Of a DNA stretch of 64,000 bases, positions 53,801-61,429 are shown one piece after another. Positions within the stretch are counted from its first letter, which is position 1. The number at the start of each line of letters is the position of its first letter. The notes under the pieces are model-generated. The model saw only the letters and a list, made by a program, of their open reading frames with translations, was not told the DNA's origin and did not search any database. A program made the translations under genes and the position numbers. This DNA comes from Microvirga sp. SRT01 (GTDB taxonomy: Bacteria; Pseudomonadota; Alphaproteobacteria; Sphingomonadales; Sphingomonadaceae), in NCBI GenBank assembly GCA_018139225.1, contig JAGSNX010000001.1, positions 186,001 to 250,000 on the forward strand, given 5' to 3'.

Positions 53801-54526
53801 GCTTTCGGCGAAACAGCAGGGGTTGGTCGCGACCAGCGGCAGGTTGCGATCATAGGCCAAGTCGATCAGCGCCGGCTCTGCCGCGATTTCCAACGGGTCG
53901 CTGCGGCGGCTGAGCTCGATGTACAGGCGGTCGCCGAACAGCGACTGGAGCCGATCCATATAGGAACGGGCCCGGTCAGGCTGGTCCTCCGCGAACAGGC
54001 GCGCGACCGCGCCCTCCCCGCCCGCGGTCAGCGCGATCAGGCCGTCGGTGTGGCGCGACAGCATCTCGAACGACACGTGCGCGGCAAGCTCGATCGGGCG
54101 GTCCAGATGCGCCGCCGACACCAGCGCGCAAAGATTGTCGTAGCCGGTCGTGTCCTGCGCATAGAGCGCGATCCAGTCGATCGGGGCAGCCACGCCCTCC
54201 GGCATGTCGGGGCGGGCGATGCCCAGCATCGTGCCGATGATCGGCTGCACCCCGCCCTTCTTGGCAGCATCCGAAAATGCCATCGCCGCATACAGCCCGT
54301 TGCGGTCGGTCAGCGCGGCGGCGGGAAAGCCCAGCGCTTTCGCCTGCGCGGCGATCGCCTTCGGCTCGATCGCGCCGTCGAGCATGGTGTATGATGAAAA
54401 GACGCGGAGCGGCACGAACCCGGAATGCATGAACGGGAGGTAGGCGCTGGCGACCGATTCGACCAGCGCCGGAACCGGGCCTGCGACGGGCCGTTCGTCG
54501 CGCTGATCGATGGGAGCGTCGTTCAT
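50831..54526 (-). CDS. dnaE: DNA polymerase III alpha subunit (DnaE1) with in-frame repeat insertion
   Basis: A replicative polymerase of 1231 residues from ATG 54526. A PHP domain is at the N-terminus. The polymerase core holds catalytic acids in PDFDIDFCETRR and FDFLGLKTL, followed by the helix-hairpin-helix and OB regions. The PHP metal motif is lost: family HLRVHS-type reads FVPLRVFSSYTML here, so no PHP exonuclease is expected. Residues about 860-893 come from a 99 bp palindromic element (51849-51947). The ATG 54526 overlaps the divergent hdeD ATG and has no clear ribosome site. ATG 54430 (MHSGFVPLRV) fits the family length better but also lacks one. Confidence 0.95.
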   Translation of the reverse strand: MNDAPIDQRDERPVAGPVPALVESVASAYLPFMHSGFVPLRVFSSYTMLDGAIEPKAIAAQAKALGFPAAALTDRNGLYAAMAFSDAAKKGGVQPIIGTMLGIARPDMPEGVAAPIDWIALYAQDTTGYDNLCALVSAAHLDRPIELAAHVSFEMLSRHTDGLIALTAGGEGAVARLFAEDQPDRARSYMDRLQSLFGDRLYIELSRRSDPLEIAAEPALIDLAYDRNLPLVATNPCCFAESAFGDAHDAMLCIANSTYVETEDRPRSCPDAWLKPADTMKALFDDLPEAIANTLIVAQRCAVMAPYRKPILPTLAGDLSGEAQMLRDDAAAGLEARLDRIAELRALKGEPEGEPGWRDVYRDRLAFEVDVIVQMGFPGYFLIVADFIKWAKDHDIPVGPGRGSGAGSVVAWALTITDLDPLQLGLLFERFLNPERVSMPDFDIDFCETRRGEVIRYVQEKYGRDQVAQIITFGKLKARAVLKDTGRVLQMSYGQVDRLAKLVPNHPTDPWDLKRALNGVPELAKEYSNDNQVRRLWDLATKLEGLPRHSSTHAAGVVIGDRPLAKLVPLYRDPRSDMPVTQFDMKYVEGAGLVKFDFLGLKTLSVLQKAVQLLNKRGVSIQLDALEWDDPLVYQLLQRGDTVGVFQLESEGMRRTLSAVRPTNFGDIIALVSLYRPGPMDNIPSFGRRKQGTEPIVYPHKLLEGILSETYGIFVYQEQVMQAAQVLAGYSLGGADLLRRAMGKKVKAEMDAQRSTFVEGCEKANNIPKAKANELFDLIDKFAGYGFNKSHAAAYALLAYQTAWLKAHHPHEFYAASMCYDMALTDKLGIFVEDARRAGVTMLPPCINGSRPDFDVEILSPSPSGEGLGWGLSTSDTASGTAPPPTPPLKGRGEELAVRYALGALKSVGEGAMERLVVERANGPFASLDDLATRVDPRLLNKRQLETLAAAGAFDGIDDNRAGVHAVAETLLAVAARTHEQKTSGQGGLFGDTSHAGDAIKLPTSVRWSLSERMEQEKEAFGFYFSAHPVDRHSHLAHMHGARSFASLGELTIPDDGTRAGATMAVLVEDARWRTSARGKRYMMAQLSDSSGQFVATCFDDLVAKDLEEAARMGGCALITVELDRRPGEETPRVSVKRIQPFETLAAAARFVIEVEVTDAAAFPALAALLSDHRGARGEVFATLTTDRGPARLLLGRDFLLDAELAGHIEALHGVAAARLKTSETRLKLVG
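51849..51947. repeat. 99 bp nested palindrome inserted in frame in dnaE
   Basis: Arms CCCCTCCCCTTCAGGGGAGG... (51849-51882) and 51915-51947 are inverted copies of 33 bases differing by one inserted G. Each arm is itself a palindrome (CCCCTCCCC-TTCA-GGGGAGGGG). The 32-base loop lies at 51883-51914. The total is 33 codons. On the dnaE strand it encodes SPSPSGEGLGWG...APPPTPPLKGRG, between FDVEI and AVRYALGALKSVGEG, both of which are normal DnaE sequence. Confidence 0.93.
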
Positions 54527-55097
54527 GACCGACACACCGCGTGGCATGGAAAGCCTGCGTATCCAGGGGATCGGCGCCGGCTGGGGCTGGATACTGGCCT
54601 ATGGCATACTGTCGGTCGTGCTCGGCATTCTCGCCTTCGCCGCGCCGTTTGCCGCGACGCTGGCGGCGACCTTGGTGATCGGCATCTTCTTCATGGCAGC
54701 GGGTGCGACCTCCATCGCCGCGGGGGTCTTCGGGAAAGGGCATGACGGGCGCGCCTACGCGATTGTGTTCGGCACGCTGTCGCTGTTCGTGGGTGGCGTC
54801 ATGGCGTTCGAGCCCGCGACGGGCGCGCTGTCCCTGACGATGCTGGTGGCGGTATGGCTCGGCGTGCGCGGGGTGATGGAGCTGGTGTTCGGCGTCCGCA
54901 TGCGGCGGGGCAAGGCGATGATGATCGTGCTGGGGATCGTGAACCTGGTGCTCGCGGCTATCGTGCTGGCGACGCTGCCCTGGTCGGCGCTGACGCTGCC
55001 GGGCTATGTGCTGGGGATCAGCTTCCTGCTGGGCGGGGCGACGTCGATCGGCGCGGCGCTGGCGCATCGCAAGGGCGAGCCGGCCTTCGCGGTTTAG
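54525..55097 (+). CDS. hdeD: HdeD/DUF308 family membrane protein
   Basis: A 190-residue protein with six membrane helices in three pairs, the DUF308 pattern (WGWILAYGILSVVLGILAF, LAATLVIGIFFMAAGATSIAAG, ARTGALSLTML-type repeats). In E. coli HdeD aids acid resistance at high density. The role here is unknown. The start at 54525 has GGGAG eight bases upstream. That ATG and the divergent dnaE ATG share the palindrome CATG, so there is no intergenic space and each promoter must lie in the other gene. Confidence 0.85.
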   Translation: MTDTPRGMESLRIQGIGAGWGWILAYGILSVVLGILAFAAPFAATLAATLVIGIFFMAAGATSIAAGVFGKGHDGRAYAIVFGTLSLFVGGVMAFEPATGALSLTMLVAVWLGVRGVMELVFGVRMRRGKAMMIVLGIVNLVLAAIVLATLPWSALTLPGYVLGISFLLGGATSIGAALAHRKGEPAFAV

Positions 55098-55143
55098 GCG
55101 GTTTTGCCTGAGTCTGCCCTCCGTAACGCCTGCGTGCGCGGCA

Positions 55144-55161
55144 CCTCCCTCTGTTGGGAGG
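55144..55161 (-). terminator. Small hairpin after glutathione peroxidase gene
   Basis: CCTCCC-TCTGTT-GGGAGG, a 6 bp stem, begins two bases after the stop of the minus-strand gene. No T run follows, so it may be a weak terminator between convergent genes. Confidence 0.3.
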
Positions 55162-55162
55162 A

Positions 55163-55636
55163 TCAAAGGAGCGCTTCGATGTCCTTCGTCAGCTCTTCCG
55201 GCTTGGTCGTGGGCGCGTAGCGGGTGACGCGGGTGCCGTCGCGTGAGACGAGGAACTTGGTGAAGTTCCACTTGATCGCCTTCGATCCGAGCAGGCCGGG
55301 CGCGGCGGCCTTCAGATCCTCGAACAGCGGATCGGCCTGGGCGCCATTGACGTCGATCTTGGCCATGACGGGAAAGTCGACCGCATAGGTCAGTGAACAG
55401 AAGTTCGCGATCTCCGCCGCGTCGCCCGGCTCCTGCGCGCCGAACTGGTTGCAGGGGAAGGCCAGCACCGCCAGTCCACGGTCGGCATAGGCGCGGTGCA
55501 GCTCTTCCAGTCCCTCATACTGCGGCGTGAACCCGCATTTGGAGGCGGTGTTGACGATCAGCAGCACCTTGCCCGCATAATCCGACAGCGGCACCGATGC
55601 GCCATCCGCGGCGTGAACGACATGGTCGTGGATCAT
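55163..55636 (-). CDS. Glutathione peroxidase family thiol peroxidase
   Basis: A 157-residue peroxidase of the Cys-type GPx family. The tetrad residues are visible: Cys34 in NTASKCGFTPQYEGL, Gln in FPCNQFGAQEPG and Trp-Asn in KWNFTKFLV. Bacterial members of this kind usually draw on thioredoxin rather than glutathione. It removes peroxides in the cytoplasm. Its ATG overlaps the acetyltransferase stop by four bases. Confidence 0.94.
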   Translation of the reverse strand: MIHDHVVHAADGASVPLSDYAGKVLLIVNTASKCGFTPQYEGLEELHRAYADRGLAVLAFPCNQFGAQEPGDAAEIANFCSLTYAVDFPVMAKIDVNGAQADPLFEDLKAAAPGLLGSKAIKWNFTKFLVSRDGTRVTRYAPTTKPEELTKDIEALL

Positions 55637-56250
55637 GGGATGGCTCCATCAGGACGGGCATCGTGCCGCGCGAGCAGGTAACGCAAATTGGCCTTCACGC
55701 CCGGCCACTCGCGGTCGAGGATCGAATAGACGACCGTGTCGCGCAGCCGCCCGTCCGCCATGACCTGATGCCCGCGCAGCACGCCGTCGCGGTGCGCGCC
55801 GAGCCGCTCGATCGCGACCTGGCTGCGGGTATTGAGCTGGTCGGTCCGGATCTGCACGCACTGGCAGTCCATCGCTTCGAACGCGTGGGTCAGCAGCATG
55901 AGCTTCGCCTCGGTGTTGATGCCGGTGCGCTGCGAAGACTTCGCGTAGAAGGTGCCGCCGATTTCCAGCCGCCGGTGCTTTTCCGCGAGCCGCATCAGGC
56001 GCGTCGAGCCGACGACGGTGCCGCCGGCGTCTTCCACCGCGAACACCAGCGCGCGGCCGTAATCCTGTTCCGTGAGTGCGGCGGCGAACCAGCGGTCCGG
56101 GGTCTTCATCATCGACACGTTGGCGTAGAAGATGTCCCACAATCCGCCCTCGCAAGCGGCGGCGACGAGCGCACCCTCATCCTCTCGGACCAGCGGACGA
56201 AGCGTGACATGGCGGCCGGCGAGCGTCGGCACCTGCCGCCAGAGGCTCAC
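55633..56250 (-). CDS. GNAT family N-acetyltransferase (RimJ/RimL-like)
   Basis: A 205-residue acetyltransferase of the Acetyltransf_3 type: [18 protein letters not shown] at the start, then [29 protein letters not shown] carrying the acetyl-CoA pyrophosphate loop in unusual form (SSQRTGIN), and [25 protein letters not shown]. Members acetylate protein N-termini or small molecules. The target is unknown. It begins with GTG overlapping the lolD stop as GTGA. Confidence 0.9.
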   Translation of the reverse strand: MSLWRQVPTLAGRHVTLRPLVREDEGALVAAACEGGLWDIFYANVSMMKTPDRWFAAALTEQDYGRALVFAVEDAGGTVVGSTRLMRLAEKHRRLEIGGTFYAKSSQRTGINTEAKLMLLTHAFEAMDCQCVQIRTDQLNTRSQVAIERLGAHRDGVLRGHQVMADGRLRDTVVYSILDREWPGVKANLRYLLARHDARPDGAIP

Positions 56251-56921
56251 CGCAGCCGGCCTTCGTTGAGGCGGACGACCCGGTCCATCTTCAGCGCCAG
56301 CCGCTCGTTGTGGGTTGCGACCAGCGCCGCCGACCCCTCGCCGCGGACCAGCCGCAGGAATTCGGCAAGCACGATGTCGGCGGTATGTTCGTCGAGGTTG
56401 CCGGTCGGCTCGTCCGCCAGCACCAGCGCCGGCCGATTGGCGAGCGCGCGGGCGACGGCCACGCGCTGCTGCTCGCCGCCGGATAGCTGGCTCGGGCGGT
56501 GTGTCAGCCGGTGGCCGAGGCCGAGCACGGTGAGCAGGTCGCGGGCTCGTGTCAGCGCGGCATCGCGGGTGGCGCCGTGGATCAGTTGCGGCAGGACGAC
56601 ATTCTCGGTCGCGTCGAAATCCGGCAGCAAATGGTGGAACTGGTAGACGAAGCCGAGCCGGTCGCGGCGCACGACGGTGCGGCCGGCGGCATCGAGCGTC
56701 GCGGCTTCCTCGCCCGCGATGCGGATCGAACCTTCGAACCCGCCTTCCAACAGGCCGACTGCCTGTAGCAGGGTGGACTTGCCCGAACCGGACGCGCCGA
56801 GCAGCGCGACGATCTCGCCGGGCTGCACCGCGAGGTCGACGCCGCGCAGGACGTGGATCGTCTCCCCACCCTGCGTGAAGCTGCGCGCGAGACCGGAGGT
56901 CTGGAGGACCGCATCATTCAT
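56247..56921 (-). CDS. lolD: Lipoprotein-releasing system ATP-binding protein LolD
   Basis: A 224-residue ABC ATPase. Walker [13 protein letters not shown], signature [15 protein letters not shown], Walker [13 protein letters not shown] and switch His in VATHNERL are complete. It powers release of lipoproteins from the inner membrane to LolA. It overlaps the lolC/E gene by eight bases. MacB-type ATPases are close in sequence, but the LolC/E-type partner settles the call. Confidence 0.94.
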   Translation of the reverse strand: MNDAVLQTSGLARSFTQGGETIHVLRGVDLAVQPGEIVALLGASGSGKSTLLQAVGLLEGGFEGSIRIAGEEAATLDAAGRTVVRRDRLGFVYQFHHLLPDFDATENVVLPQLIHGATRDAALTRARDLLTVLGLGHRLTHRPSQLSGGEQQRVAVARALANRPALVLADEPTGNLDEHTADIVLAEFLRLVRGEGSAALVATHNERLALKMDRVVRLNEGRLR

Positions 56922-58164
56922 AGCGCAGCACCTCGACCGGGTCTGTGTTCGCCGCCTTGAACGACGGATAGAGCGTGGCGAGGAAGGTCAGAATCAGCGC
57001 CATGACGACGATCAACGTGATCTCCACCGGATCGGATTTCGACGGCAAATCGGTCAGGTAGCGGATCGATGGGTCCCACAGGTTCTGGCCGGTCACCAAC
57101 TGCACGAAGTTGATGACGCCCTGACGGAAGAACAGGAAGATCGCGCCTAGGATCAGCCCCGCCAGCGTCCCCAGCACACCGATCGTGGTGCCCACCGAGA
57201 TGAAGATGCGCAGCATCGCGCCCCGCGTCGCGCCCATCGTGCGCAGGATGGCGATATCGCGCGTCTTGGATCGCACCAGCATGATGAGCGAGGAAGCGAT
57301 GTTGAACGCGGCGACGAGGATGATGATGCACAGCACGACGAACATTGCGACGCGCTCGACCGCCAGCGCCTCGAACAACTGCGCGTTGAGCGTGCGCCAG
57401 TCGGCGATGACGGCACCGCCGCGCAACTTGTCCTTCAACGGTGCGAGGATTTCGCCGACCTTGTCTGCATTGGTCGTAGTGAGCTCGACCATTCCAACGG
57501 TGTCACCGAGCATCAGAAAGGTCTGGGCGTCCTCGATCGGCATCACGACATACGCCTTGTCGTAGTCATAGACGCCGATCTCGAAGATCGCGGCGACACG
57601 GTAGCTGACGCTGCGCGGCACGGTCCCAAAGGGGGTGGTCTGACCCTGCGGCGAGATGATCGAGATGTCCGAGCCGACCGTCGCACCCAGCGATTCCGCC
57701 AGTCGCGAGCCGATGGCGACGTTCCCCGATCCGGGTGTCAGCGCCGCGAACGATCCCGCGACGAGGCCGCGCCGGAAACCCGCATTGCTGCGGATGTCCT
57801 GCACACGCATCCCGCGGAACAGAATGAATTCGGCTCGTCCGTTCGAACTGGCGAACAGCGGCTGCTCGATCAGCGGAATGGCGGAGACGACGCCGGGTGT
57901 CGCTTTCGCCTGTGCGGCGATCTGACGCCAGTCGGCGAGGCGGTTGCCGTAGCCCTGCACCACCGCGTGGCCGTTCAGCCCGACGATCTTGTCGAAGAGT
58001 TCGGCGCGAAAGCCGTTCATCACGCTCATGACGATGACGAGGGCGGCGACGCCGAGCATCACCGCGCCGAGGCTGAAACCGGCGACGAGCACGATGAACC
58101 GCTCGCCTCGTCCCGGCAGCAGATAGCGGCGGGCGATCATCCGTTCGTAGCTGGATAGGATCAT
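56914..58164 (-). CDS. lolC: Lipoprotein-releasing system permease LolC/LolE
   Basis: A 416-residue permease with one N-terminal helix (about 25-47), a large periplasmic domain (about 48-270) and three C-terminal helices (FtsX fold), LolCDE family: [37 protein letters not shown] and the C-terminal [12 protein letters not shown]. Only one permease gene is present, as in other alphaproteobacteria where a single protein makes a homodimer. The start MILSSYERM at 58164 is the family start. Upstream lies a structured non-coding region, not proS as in many relatives. Confidence 0.93.
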   Translation of the reverse strand: MILSSYERMIARRYLLPGRGERFIVLVAGFSLGAVMLGVAALVIVMSVMNGFRAELFDKIVGLNGHAVVQGYGNRLADWRQIAAQAKATPGVVSAIPLIEQPLFASSNGRAEFILFRGMRVQDIRSNAGFRRGLVAGSFAALTPGSGNVAIGSRLAESLGATVGSDISIISPQGQTTPFGTVPRSVSYRVAAIFEIGVYDYDKAYVVMPIEDAQTFLMLGDTVGMVELTTTNADKVGEILAPLKDKLRGGAVIADWRTLNAQLFEALAVERVAMFVVLCIIILVAAFNIASSLIMLVRSKTRDIAILRTMGATRGAMLRIFISVGTTIGVLGTLAGLILGAIFLFFRQGVINFVQLVTGQNLWDPSIRYLTDLPSKSDPVEITLIVVMALILTFLATLYPSFKAANTDPVEVLRYE

Positions 58165-58370
58165 GTCGCCGGAGGCTGTAGCACGCCGCCGCCGCCAAGC
58201 AACCTGAACGGGTCTGTTGCGTCGAATCCACACGTAGCGATCAATCGTGTCGCGGGAGTCGCAAGGCAGGTGACAAAGTAAGGGAGGCCACCTAGCACTG
58301 ACCTCGCTGAGACACAGGCAACGGCCGTGGTTCGGGGAATGCTCTTACGCCGCCAACAGGCTGGGCGAGA

Positions 58371-58460
58371 GCGGGAAAATGGGGGCTGACGAGCGATCGT
58401 CACGCAGGCGCCCGGGTCGGCAACGATCCGGGCGTTTGCCGTTCTCCCCCATCTTCCCGC
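58371..58460 (+). ncRNA. Candidate structured RNA, three-way junction
   Basis: An outer stem of 15 positions (GCGGGAAAATGGGGG 58371-58385 with CCCCCATCTTCCCGC 58446-58460, one A-C mismatch) closes two hairpins: TGACGA-GCGA-TCGTCA (58387-58402) and a 15 bp stem with loop GGCAAC (58404-58439). Three of its pairs are G-T on the plus strand and would be broken A-C on the minus strand, so plus-strand RNA is favoured. It matches no RNA I know: not tRNA, 4.5S, RNase P or tmRNA. No promoter or T run was found. Confidence 0.45.
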
Positions 58461-58605
58461 CCCACCGGCGATACCCGTACCGGCGCGACACCGACCAGGA
58501 TGCGGGAGCTTCCAGACTGCGGCACCCCGTCGGTATGATCCATGTGTATTCGGGCGAAGCTGAACGGTGGGTTACGGACGCGTGGGGGATTCAGTTCACC
58601 TGTTT

Positions 58606-58699
58606 CGTCATGCCGGCCCGCCCCGGGATTCGCCTATCAGCGAGCCAACCGAAAGACGCGCATGCGGCACCGTGGATGCCGGGACTGGCCCGGCACGAC
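58606..58699. repeat. Nested palindromic element (ATGCCGGG type)
   Basis: Arms CGTCATGCCGGCCCGCCCCG... (58606-58630) and GATGCCGGGACTGGCCCGGC... (58675-58699) are inverted copies, each partly palindromic (GCCGGG/CCCGGC). The loop is 44 bases. Same family as the copy at 38020. Confidence 0.75.
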
Positions 58700-58741
58700 A
58701 CTGAAACCTGACCTGCGTGAATCTCGCCAAGCTACATCCGC

Positions 58742-61192
58742 TCAGAAACTCCGCGATACGGTCAAGCCGTAAGTCCGCGGATCGCCGGGCTGGCCGACGA
58801 CGAGGCCGGTGCTGCCGGATTGCAGCGCGAGCACCTCGTAATAGTTGCGATCGAAGGCGTTGCGCAGCCACCCGAACACGTTCCAGCTGTCCTTCGCCTT
58901 GAAGCCCAATCGGAAGTTGCTGAGCGCATAGCCGTTGATGTCGGTGTACAGCGACCGTGACGGATTGGACGAGAAGCGCGAGCGGTAGCTGCCGTCATAT
59001 CCCAGATAGAACTGACCATCGAGGCCCGCGAAGCGCGCCGGCAAGTCGTATTCCGCGCCGTAGGAGAACGCCCATTTCGATACGCCGGGCAGACGCTGCC
59101 CGGAGATGTCGCAGGCGGCGGGGCTGACCGTGCCCGTGCCGGCCGGGGTTGCCGGGTTGCTTGCCGTAGCCGTCGTGCCGCCGGATAGTTCGGGCGGGCA
59201 CGGCGCGTCGACGAACTTCACGTATTTGGCGTCGGTCCACGCGCCGTTGACGTAGACGTTGAAGCGCGAGGTGGGGCGGAAGGCGCTGTCGAACTCGATG
59301 CCGCGCGTCCGGACCTTGCCAGCATTCGCCAGATAGCCGCGCAGCACGCCGAGCTGTCCGTTCGTCACCGTCGCCTGATAATCGTCGATCTCGGTCCAGA
59401 ACGCCGCAAGGTTCACCGTCGCGCGGCGATCGGCGAACTGCGTCTTCAGGCCCAATTCGAAATGGTTGACCTTTTCCGGCTCGACGGTGGCCGCGGCGAG
59501 GATCGGGTTGTTGTTCCCGTCCAGCGGCAGGCCGGACAGATTGATGCCACCCGATTTGTAGCTGCGCGCATAGGTCGCGTAGGCGTGGATATCGGGTGTG
59601 ACGGTGTAGGCGGCGGTGATGTCGCCCGACACATTCCAATTGTCGAACGAGGGCTCATAGGTTTGCGGCGCGAGCACACCGCGCTGGTCGTTGGTCAGCG
59701 TCGTGCTGCCCGCGCCGTTCGTGACGACCGAGACGTAGGACCCGTCCTTCTTGTCGTAATTGACGCGCAGGCCCGGGGAAATCGAGAACGCCTCGCCGGC
59801 ATGCCAGGTCAGCTTCCCGAACAACGCCGCCGAGGTGTTGGTGAAGCCGATCGTGTTGCGCGAGGTCAGCCCGTTGAGGGTCGCGGGATCGCGGCCGCCG
59901 GCGCTGGTGGGGTTGAGCAGGAAGGCGCTGGCCGCCGGGCCTTGCACCTGCAGCCCCTGCGTATCGATCGTCTGGTAGAAATAGAACGCGCCGAGCGTGT
60001 AATCGACCGCGTTGGTGCCGTTGGAGCCGATCCGCAGCTCCTGGCTGAACTGGCTCTGTTGCGACGGATTGGCGGAGACCGTGGTGATCGGCAGGCCGAT
60101 GAAATCGCGGTCGTTCGAAGGGTCCCAGTGCCAGAACCGCCATGCCGTCACCGAGGTCAGCGTCGAGGCGCCAAGGTCCCAGTTGGCGACCAGCGACAGG
60201 CCGCCGAGTTCCTGCTTCGCGCGCAGGTCGGTGTCGACGTCCGTGACGCGGTCGAACGCGTTGGTCGAGGGCACGACATAGCCCTGCGCTGCCGCGAGCG
60301 CGGCATACTGGCGGATCGTCGGTCGCTGCGTCGCGCCGGTGCGGGCGTAATATTGGACGCAGCAATTCGGGTTCTGGCGGTTGTAGTCGGCGTAGAGCGT
60401 CAGATCGAGGTCGGGCGTTGCGCGAAACAGCATCTGACCGCGCAGGCCAATATTGTCCTGGCTATTCAGATACTCGTCGGTGCGGACGTTGTAGATCGTC
60501 CCGCGGCGGGTGGTGACCGAGGCGGACAGGCGCGCGGCGATGCGATCCGCGACCAACGGCCCGCTGATCGACGCCTTGCCCTGGAAGAAATCGAGATTGC
60601 CGCCGGTGACTTCCGCGCGCGCCTCCGGCGTGAAGCTGGGCGGACGCGTGGTGATGTTGATCGCACCGGCGGTGGTGTTCTTGCCGTACAACGTCCCCTG
60701 CGGCCCGCGCAGGATCTCGATCCGCTCGGTATCGGTAAAGTCGAACGTCGCCGAGGCGATGCGGCTGTAATAGACCTGATCGACATAGATGCCGACGCCC
60801 TGTTCGATGCCGTCGTTGGTCAATCCGAACGGCGCGCCGAGGCCGCGGATGTTGGCGGCGGAGTTGCGCGGGTTCGTAGAATAGAATTGCAGCGTCGGCT
60901 GAAGCTGCGTGATGCGGCTGACATTGTACGCGCCCGTCTCGGCGATCGCGGTGCCGCCGATGACGGAAATGGCGATCGGCACGCTCTGCACCGTCTCGGC
61001 ACGGCGGCGTGCCGTCACGACGATGTCGCCGCCGGGGCTGGCGACGGCGGGGCCGGTGCGGCCGACTTCGCCTTCGGCCGGTGTATCGTCAGGCGCGGTC
61101 GCCTGAACGCCGGGGCTGACAGGCGCAGGCTCCTGCCCGGCGGGCGGCGCAGCAATCTGGCCGGCGAGCAGCAGGGCAAGCGTCAACGACAT
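58742..61192 (-). CDS. TonB-dependent outer membrane receptor
   Basis: An 816-residue receptor. Signal peptide about 1-20, a Pro/Ala-rich linker with the GGDIVVTARRRAETVQSVP segment that begins the plug, plug motifs NIRGLGAPFG and IEILRGPQGTLYGKNTTAGAINITTR, then a 22-strand barrel ending in Phe (YGLTVSRSF). The plug motif order and the closing TARR...VP sequence place it in the large sphingomonad group of receptors for aromatic or plant-derived ligands and siderophores. The ligand is unknown. No enzyme or regulator gene lies next to it. The start MSLTLALLLAG at 61192 begins the signal peptide. Confidence 0.92.
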   Translation of the reverse strand: MSLTLALLLAGQIAAPPAGQEPAPVSPGVQATAPDDTPAEGEVGRTGPAVASPGGDIVVTARRRAETVQSVPIAISVIGGTAIAETGAYNVSRITQLQPTLQFYSTNPRNSAANIRGLGAPFGLTNDGIEQGVGIYVDQVYYSRIASATFDFTDTERIEILRGPQGTLYGKNTTAGAINITTRPPSFTPEARAEVTGGNLDFFQGKASISGPLVADRIAARLSASVTTRRGTIYNVRTDEYLNSQDNIGLRGQMLFRATPDLDLTLYADYNRQNPNCCVQYYARTGATQRPTIRQYAALAAAQGYVVPSTNAFDRVTDVDTDLRAKQELGGLSLVANWDLGASTLTSVTAWRFWHWDPSNDRDFIGLPITTVSANPSQQSQFSQELRIGSNGTNAVDYTLGAFYFYQTIDTQGLQVQGPAASAFLLNPTSAGGRDPATLNGLTSRNTIGFTNTSAALFGKLTWHAGEAFSISPGLRVNYDKKDGSYVSVVTNGAGSTTLTNDQRGVLAPQTYEPSFDNWNVSGDITAAYTVTPDIHAYATYARSYKSGGINLSGLPLDGNNNPILAAATVEPEKVNHFELGLKTQFADRRATVNLAAFWTEIDDYQATVTNGQLGVLRGYLANAGKVRTRGIEFDSAFRPTSRFNVYVNGAWTDAKYVKFVDAPCPPELSGGTTATASNPATPAGTGTVSPAACDISGQRLPGVSKWAFSYGAEYDLPARFAGLDGQFYLGYDGSYRSRFSSNPSRSLYTDINGYALSNFRLGFKAKDSWNVFGWLRNAFDRNYYEVLALQSGSTGLVVGQPGDPRTYGLTVSRSF

Positions 61193-61245
61193 CGGTATCT
61201 CCCATGAACCTGACCGCAAACTCCACCAATTTACTGGATGTTCAA

Positions 61246-61282
61246 CGAAGCTTCGCCTTGGCCCCGGCGAAGTTCAGCTTCG
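61246..61282. repeat. Hairpin in the TonB receptor-hsp20 spacer
   Basis: CGAAGC-TTCGCC...GGCGAA...GCTTCG: two nested 6 bp stems, continuous on the left side, with a five-base bulge on the right (GTTCA) and loop TTGGCCCC. It lies 54 bases upstream of the receptor start on its strand, so it could be in the receptor mRNA leader. I recognise no riboswitch. Confidence 0.45.
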
Positions 61283-61311
61283 TGGGCACGAAAAATCAGG
61301 TTCGACAGGCT

Positions 61312-61339
61312 CTTGAAGGGGGCTTTCAACACACCAAAT
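61312..61339 (+). promoter_or_regulatory. Candidate heat-shock (sigma32-type) promoter for hsp20
   Basis: CTTGAA (61312-61317), 14 bases, then CACCAAAT (61332-61339). The -35 matches the sigma32 consensus exactly and the -10 partly (CCCCAT-type). It would give a leader of about 85 bases. ROSE-type thermometers can occur in such leaders, but none is obvious. Confidence 0.4.
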
Positions 61340-61429
61340 CCTGTTCCGTGCGGTGCCGCTGACGGGCCGTACCGGGCATCGCGCCACGGCGGATGCCTCG
61401 ACTTCAACTCGCTCATCGGAGGATTTGAT

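Larger units (their letters stand above)
58234..58741. other. 508 bp gene-free region between lolC and the TonB receptor
   Basis: It contains a three-way-junction RNA candidate (58371-58460), a possible flanking stem CTCGC/GCGAG (58303-58307 with 58365-58369), an AGGTG/CACCT stem (58268-58272 with 58089-type complement at 58289-58293), and a nested palindrome (58606-58699). No convincing open frame is seen. Confidence 0.6.

Noticed and set aside
58301..58460. Structured region tested as 6S RNA, 4.5S RNA, RNase P RNA or permuted tmRNA
   Set aside because: The conserved sequence signatures that I know for each (for example CAGGNCCGGAAGG, GAGGAAAGTCC, a tag-peptide frame, 6S closing stems) are not present, and the gene neighbours are wrong for 6S (no zapA) and 4.5S (no dnaX).
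58489..58741. Short plus-strand open frames of 76-110 codons between lolC and the TonB receptor
   Set aside because: They run through a nested palindrome and show no ribosome site or recognisable protein feature.
59462..61207. 581-codon open frame antisense to the TonB receptor
   Set aside because: Same shadow effect. The receptor is full length with all plug motifs.
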